DNA from: JBIQLO01 sp044464175
GTDB taxonomy: Bacteria > Planctomycetota > Phycisphaerae > Tepidisphaerales > Tepidisphaeraceae
DNA length: 15,958 nucleotides
Reading direction: 5' to 3'
Assembly (NCBI GenBank): GCA_044464175.1
Contig: JBIQLO010000086.1
Location: forward strand, 1-15,958
The position numbers and the translations under genes are program-made. Below, one piece after another: positions 5,996 to 13,000 of this stretch (the first letter of the stretch is position 1; each line of letters starts with the position of its first letter). The notes beneath the pieces are model-generated. The model searched no databases, had not been told where the DNA came from, and was given only the letters and a program-made list of their open reading frames with translations.

Positions 5996-6940
5996 ATGGG
6001 CGCATCGCGGGGTATCGCTTTGGGACGGGAGGGGGGGTATGGTAGGGGAATGGCATGCTCCGGCGCTGTTTCCGCGTTTGTGGAGTTTGTGATTCACCAC
6101 CTTCAGGTGAAGACCAATGTCTGCACCCGCCAGCACAGCGACAGCGGCTATCGGCTGGAGCCGCGCACCGTCACGGATCACAACCTGATCTTCGTCACCC
6201 GCGGGCGGGTGGTCTGGGTGATGGATGGCCGCGAGGTGCCGTTGGGTCGGGGGGACCTGTTGCTGGTTCCACCCGCGTTTCCGCATCGCGCCCACAGCCT
6301 TACGGCCGGCGTGAGTCTCTATTCCATCCACGTCGAGGCCTCCCTGCCGGGCGGGCAGGATGTCTTTTCCCTTCTGAATCCGCCGCAGGTTCGTGCCGTC
6401 GAGCGCGGCCGGCGGCTGGACGCCTACCTGCGTGGCGCGGCGATGGAATGGCGGCGGGCGGATCAGACGTTGCTAAGGCTGATGCTCTCCCACTGGTCGC
6501 GGCTGATCGTGCCGGAGATGCTGCTGGAGGATGCCCGTCGCGGCATGCTGCGTCCCCGCCCGATAGATCCGATTGTGGCCGAAATGCTGGAGCAGCTTCC
6601 CCGGCATATTTCCCATCCGACCGCGCTGAGCGACTTGGCGCGGCAGGCGGGATACACCCCGCAACATTTGAACCGGCTTTTCCGAAGGGCGCTCGGCATC
6701 ACGCCCCTGCAACACCTGGGGCGGATGCGCATGGAGCGCGCTGCCTCGCTGCTGGCGGAGGGGCGTTGGACGGTGGCGGCGGTGGCCCGGCAGGTCGGCT
6801 TCGACGACCCTTATTATTTCAGCCGGCTCTTCAAGCAGCATTTCGGGCGCGGCCCTTCCCGCTACCGGGAGGCGGCAGGTTCAAATTCTCCATCCCTTGA
6901 TTCAAAGGCTCCATTCAATTCTCCTTCCCCCGGCCGGTAG
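5996..6940 (+). CDS. AraC-family transcriptional regulator with N-terminal cupin domain
   Basis: A 314-residue regulator. The N-terminal sensing part is cupin-like (about 45-115, including VTRGRVVWVMDGREVPLGRG and VPPAFPHRAHSL). The C-terminal AraC DNA-binding domain has both helix-turn-helices: ALSDLARQAGYTPQHLNRLF (210-229) and VAAVARQVGFDDPYYFSRLF (260-279), ending in the usual FGRGPSRYRE (283-292). The last 22 residues are a low-complexity tail. The ATG at 5996 has AGGAG six bases upstream; an ATG at 6050 would lose 18 glycine-rich residues and fits the domain start equally well. It lies 34 bp before an Fe(II) dioxygenase-like gene on the same strand, its most likely partner or target. 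The ligand is unknown; cupin-AraC proteins of this type often sense sugars or small organic molecules. Confidence 0.88.
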   Translation: MGASRGIALGREGGYGRGMACSGAVSAFVEFVIHHLQVKTNVCTRQHSDSGYRLEPRTVTDHNLIFVTRGRVVWVMDGREVPLGRGDLLLVPPAFPHRAHSLTAGVSLYSIHVEASLPGGQDVFSLLNPPQVRAVERGRRLDAYLRGAAMEWRRADQTLLRLMLSHWSRLIVPEMLLEDARRGMLRPRPIDPIVAEMLEQLPRHISHPTALSDLARQAGYTPQHLNRLFRRALGITPLQHLGRMRMERAASLLAEGRWTVAAVARQVGFDDPYYFSRLFKQHFGRGPSRYREAAGSNSPSLDSKAPFNSPSPGR

Positions 6941-6974
6941 AATGTGCGGCGTCATCATTCATAAAGGAGACACC

Positions 6975-7742
6975 ATGACGAATCAGGCAATCACCCCGCA
7001 GCAGTGGCAGTTTTACCAGGACAACGGCTATATGAGGCTGGGCAAGCTCCTGAGCGACGCCGATCTGGCCGCCCTTCAGGAGCGGATTGACCAGATCATG
7101 CTCGGCAAGGCCCCGCTGGATTACAAGCGCATCCTGATGCAGCTCGACAGCGACACAGGCAAGTATGAGGATGCCAAGGAAGCCTCCCGCGGGCATAAGG
7201 GCGCCACGCTCAACTATCGCAAAATCCAGGATTTGGAGTTTGACGACCTGTTTTTGGAATACATGCAGCGCCCCATTTTCCGGGAAATCTGTGCCAAGCT
7301 GTATGGCGAACAGACGCCCGTCGCCGCGTTCCGGGCGATGTTCATGAACAAGCCGGCCCGCAAGGGAACGTTCCTCCCCTGGCACCAGGACCGCTGGACG
7401 CACCTGGACCGCGATCCGGAAATCACGCTTTGGACCGCCCTGGACCCGGCGACGGTGGCCAACGGTTGCGTCCAGGTCGTTCCCGGGAGCCATAAACTGG
7501 GGCTGATCAATCCGGCCCATCCCTCCGGCTTCCTCACGCCCGAGCAGGCCAAGGAACATTGCCCGGCGGAGAAGATCGAATTCCTGGAGCTCAAGCCCGG
7601 CGAGGCGGTTTTGCTGCACAACTGGCTTCTGCACGCCTCGGACGTCAACAAGACCGATGTCTCCCGCCGGGCGTTCAGCGTCTGCTACATGGATGCCAAC
7701 ACCCAGTGCACCAGAGGCACCCAGTTCACGCGCATTTTCTAG
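6975..7742 (+). CDS. Phytanoyl-CoA dioxygenase (PhyH) family Fe(II)/2-oxoglutarate oxygenase
   Basis: A 255-residue protein, the full length of a small PhyH-family enzyme. These cytoplasmic enzymes use Fe(II), O2 and usually 2-oxoglutarate to hydroxylate or otherwise oxidise small molecules. Seen: the metal-binding HQD (H137, D139) in LPWHQDRW, the typical GCVQVVPGSHK block (164-174), and the distal HASDVN (H220 the likely third ligand) followed by SRRAF (230-234), which supplies the co-substrate arginine. The start at 6975 is fixed by an AAAGGAG ribosome-binding site. It follows the AraC-family gene by 34 bp and ends before a strong terminator, so the two form a natural unit. PhyH family substrates range from acyl-CoAs to ectoine and halogenated products; nothing here decides between them. 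Confidence 0.9.
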   Translation: MTNQAITPQQWQFYQDNGYMRLGKLLSDADLAALQERIDQIMLGKAPLDYKRILMQLDSDTGKYEDAKEASRGHKGATLNYRKIQDLEFDDLFLEYMQRPIFREICAKLYGEQTPVAAFRAMFMNKPARKGTFLPWHQDRWTHLDRDPEITLWTALDPATVANGCVQVVPGSHKLGLINPAHPSGFLTPEQAKEHCPAEKIEFLELKPGEAVLLHNWLLHASDVNKTDVSRRAFSVCYMDANTQCTRGTQFTRIF

Positions 7743-7795
7743 GCGGATCGACCGGACGGTCCTGCAATCCCTGGTTTGCCGGGCCGTGTTTAATT

Positions 7796-7864
7796 CGGAG
7801 CCACGGTTGTCGAGAAGGCGGGTTTTCCCCGCCCCCGGCGGCCGTGGCTCCGGATTGATTTTTT
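7796..7864 (+). terminator. Rho-independent terminator after the dioxygenase gene
   Basis: CGGAGCCACGG (7796-7806) pairs with CCGTGGCTCCG (7842-7852), with an inner GGCGGG/CCCGCC hairpin around a T4 loop, followed closely by a T6 run at 7859-7864. It closes the AraC-dioxygenase unit and insulates the regulator gene that follows. Confidence 0.85.
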
Positions 7865-7957
7865 CGGCCGGGCCAATGGGCTCCCAAATGGGGGTGTCGA
7901 ACGGCTTCAATCCCCTGCATCGTCCGGCAAATTCGCGGCGTCGTCCAAAAATTCCCC

Positions 7958-7998
7958 TTGCCACAATCCGCTTCGGTAGGGTATGACAGATCGTCATA
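7958..7998 (+). promoter_or_regulatory. Candidate promoter with overlapping operator before the sigma54 regulator
   Basis: TTGCCA (7958-7963) and TATGAC (7982-7987) are separated by 18 bp and resemble a housekeeping -35/-10 pair. The -10 box is one arm of the inverted repeat TATGAC-N5-GTCATA (7982-7998), so a bound protein would cover the -10 and start site. Because the same half-sites recur after the regulator gene, autoregulation by the regulator is a reasonable guess. Confidence 0.45.
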
Positions 7999-8038
7999 GT
8001 GACCTTCGATGGGGTGTGTTGTTGAGAGGAACGATTTT

Positions 8039-9439
8039 ATGTCATCGAACGCTGGTCGGGTATTGGTCGTGGAAGATCATGAGACGGAGCGTCGCGCCGT
8101 CAGCCAGGTGCTTAAATCGGAGGGATTCACCGTCTTTGGCGCTGAAAACGCGGACAAGGCCCTGGGCTATATGGATGAAAACATCGATGTGGTCCTGAGC
8201 GATCTGCAGATGGGAGATGTCAGCGGGATGGACCTGCTGGGGTTGTGGAAAAAGAAACAGCCCGATACGCAGTTCATCCTCATGACCGGGCACAGTTCCG
8301 TGGATTCGGCCGTCCAGGCAATCAAGAAGGGGGCGTTCGACTATGTCGTCAAGCCGGTCAATCCCGATGAGCTGGTGATGCTCATCAAGCGGGCCGTCGA
8401 TTCCAAGCGGAAAGAGCAGGAACTGGACAACCTGCGGCGGCGACTGGATCAGAAATTCGGGCTCGATCAGATCGTCGGGCAATCCCGGCAGATGAAGGAG
8501 GTCTTTGCCAAAATCCAGAAGACCGCGCCGGTCGATTCCACAGTCCTGATTCTGGGCGAAAGCGGCACGGGCAAGGAACTGGTCGCACAGGCGCTGCACC
8601 ACAACAGCCCGCGCAAGAAGGGGCCGTTTGTCGCCGTCAACTGTGCCGCGGTGCCGGCCACGCTGGTGGAAAGTGAGTTGTTCGGGCATGTGCGCGGCGC
8701 CTTCACCGGCGCCACGGACCGGCGGATCGGGCGGTTTGAGCAGGCCGACGGCGGGACCCTCTTCATCGATGAAATCGGCGACTTCGAGTTGGGTCTGCAG
8801 GCCAAGCTGCTGCGCGTGCTGGAGGCGTTCACCGTCACGCCGGTGGGGGGGCATGAGGATCGAAAGGTGAATGTGCGGGTGGTCGCCGCCACCAGCCGCG
8901 ACATCCGGGAAATGGTGAAGGAGGGCACCTTCCGCGAGGATCTGTTTTACCGTCTCAATGTGGTTCAGATCTCGCTTCCGCCGCTGCGGGAGCGCACGGA
9001 TGACATTCCCCTGCTGGTGGAGCATTTCATCCGTGAAATCCAGCAGCAGAAGCATACCGAGCCCAAACGGGTTTCGGCCGAGGTGATGCGCCGGTTCCAC
9101 CAGTACCCCTGGCCCGGCAACGTCCGCGAGCTGCGCAATGCCCTGGAGAGCATGATGGTTCTGGCCGAGGGGGATGTGCTGACCGAGAAGGATCTTCCTG
9201 AGCGGCTGTGTGAAGGACAAAGCACCGCCGTCAGCTCCGGTGATCTGCCGGCCGGCCTGACGATGGAGGAGCTGGAGCGCATGGCGATCACTCGGGTGCT
9301 GGATGAGTGCCAGGGGAACCGCACGCACGCCTCCGACCGGCTGGGTATCTCCGTCCGAACTCTCCAACGCAAACTGCGGCAGTACGAGCAGGAGGGGCAT
9401 CTGAAAAAGAACAAAGAGGATATTTTGGCGGAGGTATGA
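8039..9439 (+). CDS. NtrC-type sigma54-dependent response regulator (orphan)
   Basis: A 466-residue enhancer-binding protein with all three parts. Receiver domain (about 6-122): acidic pair E12/D13, phospho-acceptor D55 in VVLSDLQM, T83 and K105. AAA+ domain (about 143-375): Walker A GESGTGKE (173-180), the sigma54-contacting GAFTGA loop (220-225), Walker B LFIDEIGD (241-248), FREDLFYRLNV (298-308) and WPGNVREL (358-365). The C-terminal Fis-type helix-turn-helix covers about 411-450. It can be expected to be phosphorylated by a histidine kinase and to open sigma54 promoters. No kinase gene is adjacent. The start at 8039 is set by GAGAGGA eight bases upstream; an ATG at 8009 lacks one. A sigma54-type promoter lies 127 bp downstream, before a zinc-ribbon gene, the likely target. 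Confidence 0.95.
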   Translation: MSSNAGRVLVVEDHETERRAVSQVLKSEGFTVFGAENADKALGYMDENIDVVLSDLQMGDVSGMDLLGLWKKKQPDTQFILMTGHSSVDSAVQAIKKGAFDYVVKPVNPDELVMLIKRAVDSKRKEQELDNLRRRLDQKFGLDQIVGQSRQMKEVFAKIQKTAPVDSTVLILGESGTGKELVAQALHHNSPRKKGPFVAVNCAAVPATLVESELFGHVRGAFTGATDRRIGRFEQADGGTLFIDEIGDFELGLQAKLLRVLEAFTVTPVGGHEDRKVNVRVVAATSRDIREMVKEGTFREDLFYRLNVVQISLPPLRERTDDIPLLVEHFIREIQQQKHTEPKRVSAEVMRRFHQYPWPGNVRELRNALESMMVLAEGDVLTEKDLPERLCEGQSTAVSSGDLPAGLTMEELERMAITRVLDECQGNRTHASDRLGISVRTLQRKLRQYEQEGHLKKNKEDILAEV

Positions 9440-9473
9440 CAGAATTTCCCGGCACCTACGCCATAACGTCATA

Positions 9474-9508
9474 ATGACGCACTTGAACTTCAAGGGCGTC
9501 ATTTTTTT
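9474..9508 (+). terminator. Terminator hairpin after the regulator, inside a larger inverted repeat
   Basis: ATGACGC (9474-9480) pairs with GCGTCAT (9496-9502), with TTGAA/TTCAA able to pair in the loop, and a T7 run at 9502-9508 follows. The hairpin is nested in an outer repeat, ACGCCATAA (9458-9466) with TTATGGCGT (9507-9515). A competing palindrome CGTCATAATGACG (9467-9479) shares the first arm. Confidence 0.75.
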
Positions 9509-9565
9509 ATGGCGTTCCTTGCCGGATTTATCAGTTCGCCGGTGATCTCACGGATTCCCAGGTCA

Positions 9566-9582
9566 TTGGCATCGGTCTTGCA
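9566..9582 (+). promoter_or_regulatory. sigma54 (-24/-12) promoter for the zinc-ribbon gene
   Basis: TTGGCATCGGTCTTGCA matches TTGGCACG-N4-TTGCA at 11 of 13 defined positions. The invariant GG and GC dinucleotides have the required ten bases between them. A start would fall near 9593, giving a leader of about 48 bases to the ATG at 9641. Its place right after a sigma54-dependent activator gene strengthens the call. Confidence 0.75.
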
Positions 9583-9640
9583 TTAAAAATCTCCAGAGGA
9601 CAAGGGATTAGTCGTAACCCTCTACAGTAAGGAGATTTGT

Positions 9641-9868
9641 ATGACGATCAGCATGGAATCGTTCGCCTCCGAAGGCCATTTTGCCACCTATGATCCTTTT
9701 GCCAGCAGCATTTCCCGCGTGACGGTATTTCAGATTCAGTGCCGTTGCTGCGGTTTCGAGCCGGAAGACGCGGTGGTGGCCCCGCGGGTGTGCCCGAAGT
9801 GCCATTCGCAGTCGTGGGAACGTTTTGCCCGGCCGGGCAGCATCCTTGAAAATGCCACTCGCTATTGA
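9641..9868 (+). CDS. Small zinc-ribbon protein
   Basis: A 75-residue protein with two CxxC pairs, C34/C37 (QCRCCGF) and C51/C54 (RVCPKCHS), the usual four-cysteine zinc ribbon. The tail SWERFARPGSIL (58-69) resembles small uncharacterised planctomycete zinc-ribbon proteins as I remember them. It has no membrane segment. The ATG is strongly supported by AAGGAG seven bases upstream, and the gene sits between a sigma54-type promoter and a perfect-stem terminator, so it appears to be a monocistronic unit. Function is unknown; protein or nucleic-acid binding is the usual role of such ribbons. Because it follows an orphan sigma54 regulator, it is the best candidate for that regulator's direct output. 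Confidence 0.85.
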   Translation: MTISMESFASEGHFATYDPFASSISRVTVFQIQCRCCGFEPEDAVVAPRVCPKCHSQSWERFARPGSILENATRY

Positions 9869-9906
9869 TTCGGAGCGACGGAGGAGCAATTCGTAATTTC
9901 GGTGTA

Positions 9907-9946
9907 CCCGGGACGATTTGGAACAGCGCCAATCGTCCCGGGTTTT
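9907..9946 (+). terminator. Strong Rho-independent terminator after the zinc-ribbon gene
   Basis: A perfect 12-bp stem, CCCGGGACGATT (9907-9918) with AATCGTCCCGGG (9931-9942), encloses a 12-base loop and is followed by TTTT. It lies 38 bp after the stop codon. Confidence 0.92.
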
Positions 9947-10135
9947 AGTTTGCGTCAAATTGTCGTACCTCTCACAGCTGCAGGGGCGGGTGTGGCTGCT
10001 TCATATCGAGTCTCCCGCCGGGAGCAGTGAGGGGAGGAAAGGGAGATTGAGCAAGGGCGGGATCGGGGTCGATTTCCCTTCTTCTCCTGATTTTGGCGGG
10101 CTTTTCCGAAGCGGAGAAATCGGTACTCTTCAGGC

Positions 10136-12202
10136 GTGCATGGCGCATTTCTACAGGATCTGGCGGTTGTGATAATCGTGGCGGGGGTGGTCACGGTGAT
10201 TTTCCATCAACTGCGCCAGCCCGTGGTGCTGGGATATATCGTGGCGGGGCTGATTGTGGGGCCGTACACCAGCATTCCACTGGGTGTCCATGATCGGACG
10301 ACAATCGAAATCATGTCGGAACTGGGCATCATCCTGCTTATGTTCGGGTTGGGACTGCATTTCAGCATGCGAAAATTGGCGAAGGTGGGGATGACGGCCG
10401 TGATGGGGGCGGGGCTTGAACTGGCGGTGATGCTGCTGGGCGGGTACTGGGTCGGGCAGATGTTCGGGTGGAGCCGGATGGACAGCATCTTCCTGGGGGC
10501 GATGCTCTCGATGTCGTCCACCACGATCATCATCAAGGCGTTGGAAGGGCTGAACCTCACTCATGAAAAATTCGCGGACCTGACATTTGGGATTTTAATC
10601 GTCGAAGACATCGTGGGCATCGCCATCATCGCGCTGCTTCCGACGGCCGCCAAAACCGGCTCCCTGCCGCCCCTTGAGGTGTTGGGGACCCTGTGGGGGC
10701 TGGGGATGTTTCTGGCCTCGGTGCTGGTGATCGGGCTGCTGACGGTGCCGTGGCTGCTGCGGTATGTCAGCCGGTTCAGGAACGACGAAATGCTGTTGAT
10801 CACGGCATTGGGGCTTTGTTTCGGCGTTTCACTGCTGGCGCTGAAACTGGATTACAGCGTGGCCCTGGGGGCGTTTTTGATCGGGGCGATCATTGCCGAA
10901 GCGCGCGAGCGCGGGAAGGTGGAGGGGCTGGTCATCCCGGTGCGCGACATGTTCAGCGCGGTCTTCTTTGTGACGATCGGAATGATGATCGATCCGAGCA
11001 TGCTCATTACCTACGCCGCCCCGATCCTGGTCATCACGGTGGTGGTGATCCTGGGGAAGATTTTCAGTTGCACACTGGGGACGTTTCTGGCGGGCAATGA
11101 TGGGCGCACCTCCCTGCATGTGGGGATGGCGGTGTCGCAGATCGGGGAATTTTCCTTCATCATCGCGTCGGTGGGGGTGGCGCTGGGAGTGACGAGCGAA
11201 TTTCTATATCCCATCGCCGTGACGGTATCGGGGGTCACGACGCTGTCCACGCCTTATCTGATCCAGAGTTCCGACGGGGTGATCCGCCTGTGGGAGCGGA
11301 TCATGCCGCGTTCTGTCACTCACTTCCTGGGGACGTACAGCGCCTGGCTGTCGCGGCGCGGGGCCGAGGGGGGCGCCAACGGGCAGGTGCGCCGGCTGCT
11401 GCGCCGCTGGACGCTGCAGATCGGGCTGCATGTCGTACTCGTGACGGGGTTGTTCCTGGCGGCGGCGGCCGTGGCGCGGCGATTGAAGGGCACCTTCGAC
11501 CATCTGCCCGCCTGGACGGGCGGGACGAACACCCTGATCTGGATCGGGGCGATGTTTCTGGCGATGCCGCTGCTCATTGTCACGGTGCGCAAGCTGCGGG
11601 CGGTCGCGACGGTGATCGCCGAGGCAAGCGTCTCCTCCTCGGCGGCCGGAGAGCAGACCAAGGCAATTCGGGGCGTGGTCTCCGGCACGATCCGCGTGGC
11701 GGGGGGATCGGCGATGGTCTTGTGGCTGCTGCTGCTCAGCGCGGCGATTCTGCCCCCTTGGCCGATCCTGATTGTACTGCTGGCGGCGCTGGTTCTGGTG
11801 GTGGTCTTTCGATGGCGGATGTTTGAGACGGTCTACGCCAAGGCTCAACTGTCGCTGCGGGAGACGCTGACGCGCCCGCCGGAGTTGCCGCCGCCTCCGC
11901 CGCGCGTCCTGCCGACGGTGCTGAATGGGGCCGATCTGGAAACGGTGGAGATCGGCGATAATTCGCCGGCCAATGGGAAACTGATTCGTGAACTGGAACT
12001 GCGGACCCGTACGGGCGCCAGCGCGGTAGGCATTGAACGCAACGGAACGAGCATTGTGAATCCGGGTCCGGATGAGGAGATTCAGGCGGGGGACAAGGTG
12101 CTGCTGCTGGGGAGCCGCCCTCAGCTTGAGGCGGCGGTGTTGCTGCTGACGCGTGAGGCGAGTGCGACAGGGGCCTCGCAAGCGGTGGCCACTGTGGCGT
12201 GA
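10136..12202 (+). CDS. CPA2-family (Kef-type) monovalent cation/proton antiporter with C-terminal RCK_C domain
   Basis: A 688-residue inner-membrane protein of the CPA2 family, which exchanges or exports K+ or Na+ against protons. The antiporter core (about 5-385) starts with the family motif LRQPVVLGYIVAGLIVGP (26-43) and includes E157-D158 in LIVEDIVGIAII and GEFSFII (337-343). A second hydrophobic region with about four helices (about 428-447, 465-484, 523-540, 542-558) follows a basic loop. A proline run (584-589) leads to an RCK_C/TrkA_C-like domain (about 599-672). The Rossmann TrkA_N domain that usually precedes it in Kef proteins is not evident. The start is a GTG at 10136 with no clear ribosome-binding site; the next in-frame ATG is codon 60, inside the core. 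ComB follows after 18 bp. Confidence 0.93.
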   Translation: MHGAFLQDLAVVIIVAGVVTVIFHQLRQPVVLGYIVAGLIVGPYTSIPLGVHDRTTIEIMSELGIILLMFGLGLHFSMRKLAKVGMTAVMGAGLELAVMLLGGYWVGQMFGWSRMDSIFLGAMLSMSSTTIIIKALEGLNLTHEKFADLTFGILIVEDIVGIAIIALLPTAAKTGSLPPLEVLGTLWGLGMFLASVLVIGLLTVPWLLRYVSRFRNDEMLLITALGLCFGVSLLALKLDYSVALGAFLIGAIIAEARERGKVEGLVIPVRDMFSAVFFVTIGMMIDPSMLITYAAPILVITVVVILGKIFSCTLGTFLAGNDGRTSLHVGMAVSQIGEFSFIIASVGVALGVTSEFLYPIAVTVSGVTTLSTPYLIQSSDGVIRLWERIMPRSVTHFLGTYSAWLSRRGAEGGANGQVRRLLRRWTLQIGLHVVLVTGLFLAAAAVARRLKGTFDHLPAWTGGTNTLIWIGAMFLAMPLLIVTVRKLRAVATVIAEASVSSSAAGEQTKAIRGVVSGTIRVAGGSAMVLWLLLLSAAILPPWPILIVLLAALVLVVVFRWRMFETVYAKAQLSLRETLTRPPELPPPPPRVLPTVLNGADLETVEIGDNSPANGKLIRELELRTRTGASAVGIERNGTSIVNPGPDEEIQAGDKVLLLGSRPQLEAAVLLLTREASATGASQAVATVA

Positions 12203-12220
12203 CGGGAAGCGTGATTGTTT

Positions 12221-13000
12221 ATGAACGTTGAAGTCTTGTTCCGTCCCACCGATCTCCGTCCCGAACATTGCGCCGGGCGGTCCGTGGTGGTTTTCGATGT
12301 GCTGCGGGCCACGACGACCATGACCGCCGCACTGGCGGCCGGGGTGAGCGAGATTCAGATTTTTTCAACGGTGGCCGAGGCTCGGGCCGCCCGTGCGGCC
12401 GGCGAGGGGCTGTTGTGCGGGGAGGAAAAATGTCTGCCGCCGCCGGGATTCGATCTGGGGAATTCGCCGGGGACGTTTGTGCCTGAGAATCACCAGGGTT
12501 GCCGCCTCTTGATGGCCACCACCAACGGGACGCGGGCGATCGTGGCGGCCCGACCGGCGGAACGGCTGCTGATCGGGGCGCTGGTCAATGCCCGGGCGGT
12601 GGCCAGGCGGCTTCAGGCGATTGGGCTTGGGGTGACGCTGCTGTGCGCGGGAACCAACGGGCAGATTGCGATGGAGGACCTTCTGGGCGCGGGGGCGGTT
12701 CTGGCCGAATTGGGCGATGAGGGCAGAGATGACCCCGGTCGCATTGCCCGGCGGCTGTTCGATGCGGCCATTTCCTCTTCCGGTGGGTTGGTCGCGGCAT
12801 TGCGGGACTCGGCCGGTGGGCGCAACGTCATCGCCGCGGGTCTGGAAAAGGACATCGACTTCGCCGCCCGGCTGAACCGGTTTGAAGTGGTGGGAGAGGT
12901 GAGGCCGGCGCCCCTGCGGGTGGTTTCCGATGTCACTGCGTGTACTTCTGCCGATCCGCCGGCACAAACCATTCCTCCAGGGGATTCAACCCCAGCTTGA
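12221..13000 (+). CDS. comB: ComB family 2-phosphosulfolactate phosphatase-like protein
   Basis: A 259-residue protein of the ComB family, Mg2+-dependent phosphatases named for 2-phosphosulfolactate dephosphorylation in coenzyme M synthesis. Many bacteria without coenzyme M carry the family and its role there is unsettled. Seen: VVVFDVLRATTTM (residues 22-34) with the conserved Asp, GEEKCLPPPGFDLGNSPG (67-84), TTNGTRAI, LLCAGTNG, and a C-terminal DIDFAARLNRFEVV as in other members. The ATG at 12221 is 18 bp after the antiporter stop, so the two are probably one operon, although the functional link is unclear. The last 22 or 23 codons read across the 3' end of the convergent peptide-binding gene, a 68-bp overlap, giving an extra low-complexity tail. 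Confidence 0.88.
   Translation: MNVEVLFRPTDLRPEHCAGRSVVVFDVLRATTTMTAALAAGVSEIQIFSTVAEARAARAAGEGLLCGEEKCLPPPGFDLGNSPGTFVPENHQGCRLLMATTNGTRAIVAARPAERLLIGALVNARAVARRLQAIGLGVTLLCAGTNGQIAMEDLLGAGAVLAELGDEGRDDPGRIARRLFDAAISSSGGLVAALRDSAGGRNVIAAGLEKDIDFAARLNRFEVVGEVRPAPLRVVSDVTACTSADPPAQTIPPGDSTPA

Noticed and set aside
10012..10024. CTCCCG-C-CGGGAG inverted repeat before the antiporter
   Set aside because: The one-base loop cannot form a hairpin and no T-run follows; it could be a protein site but nothing supports that.
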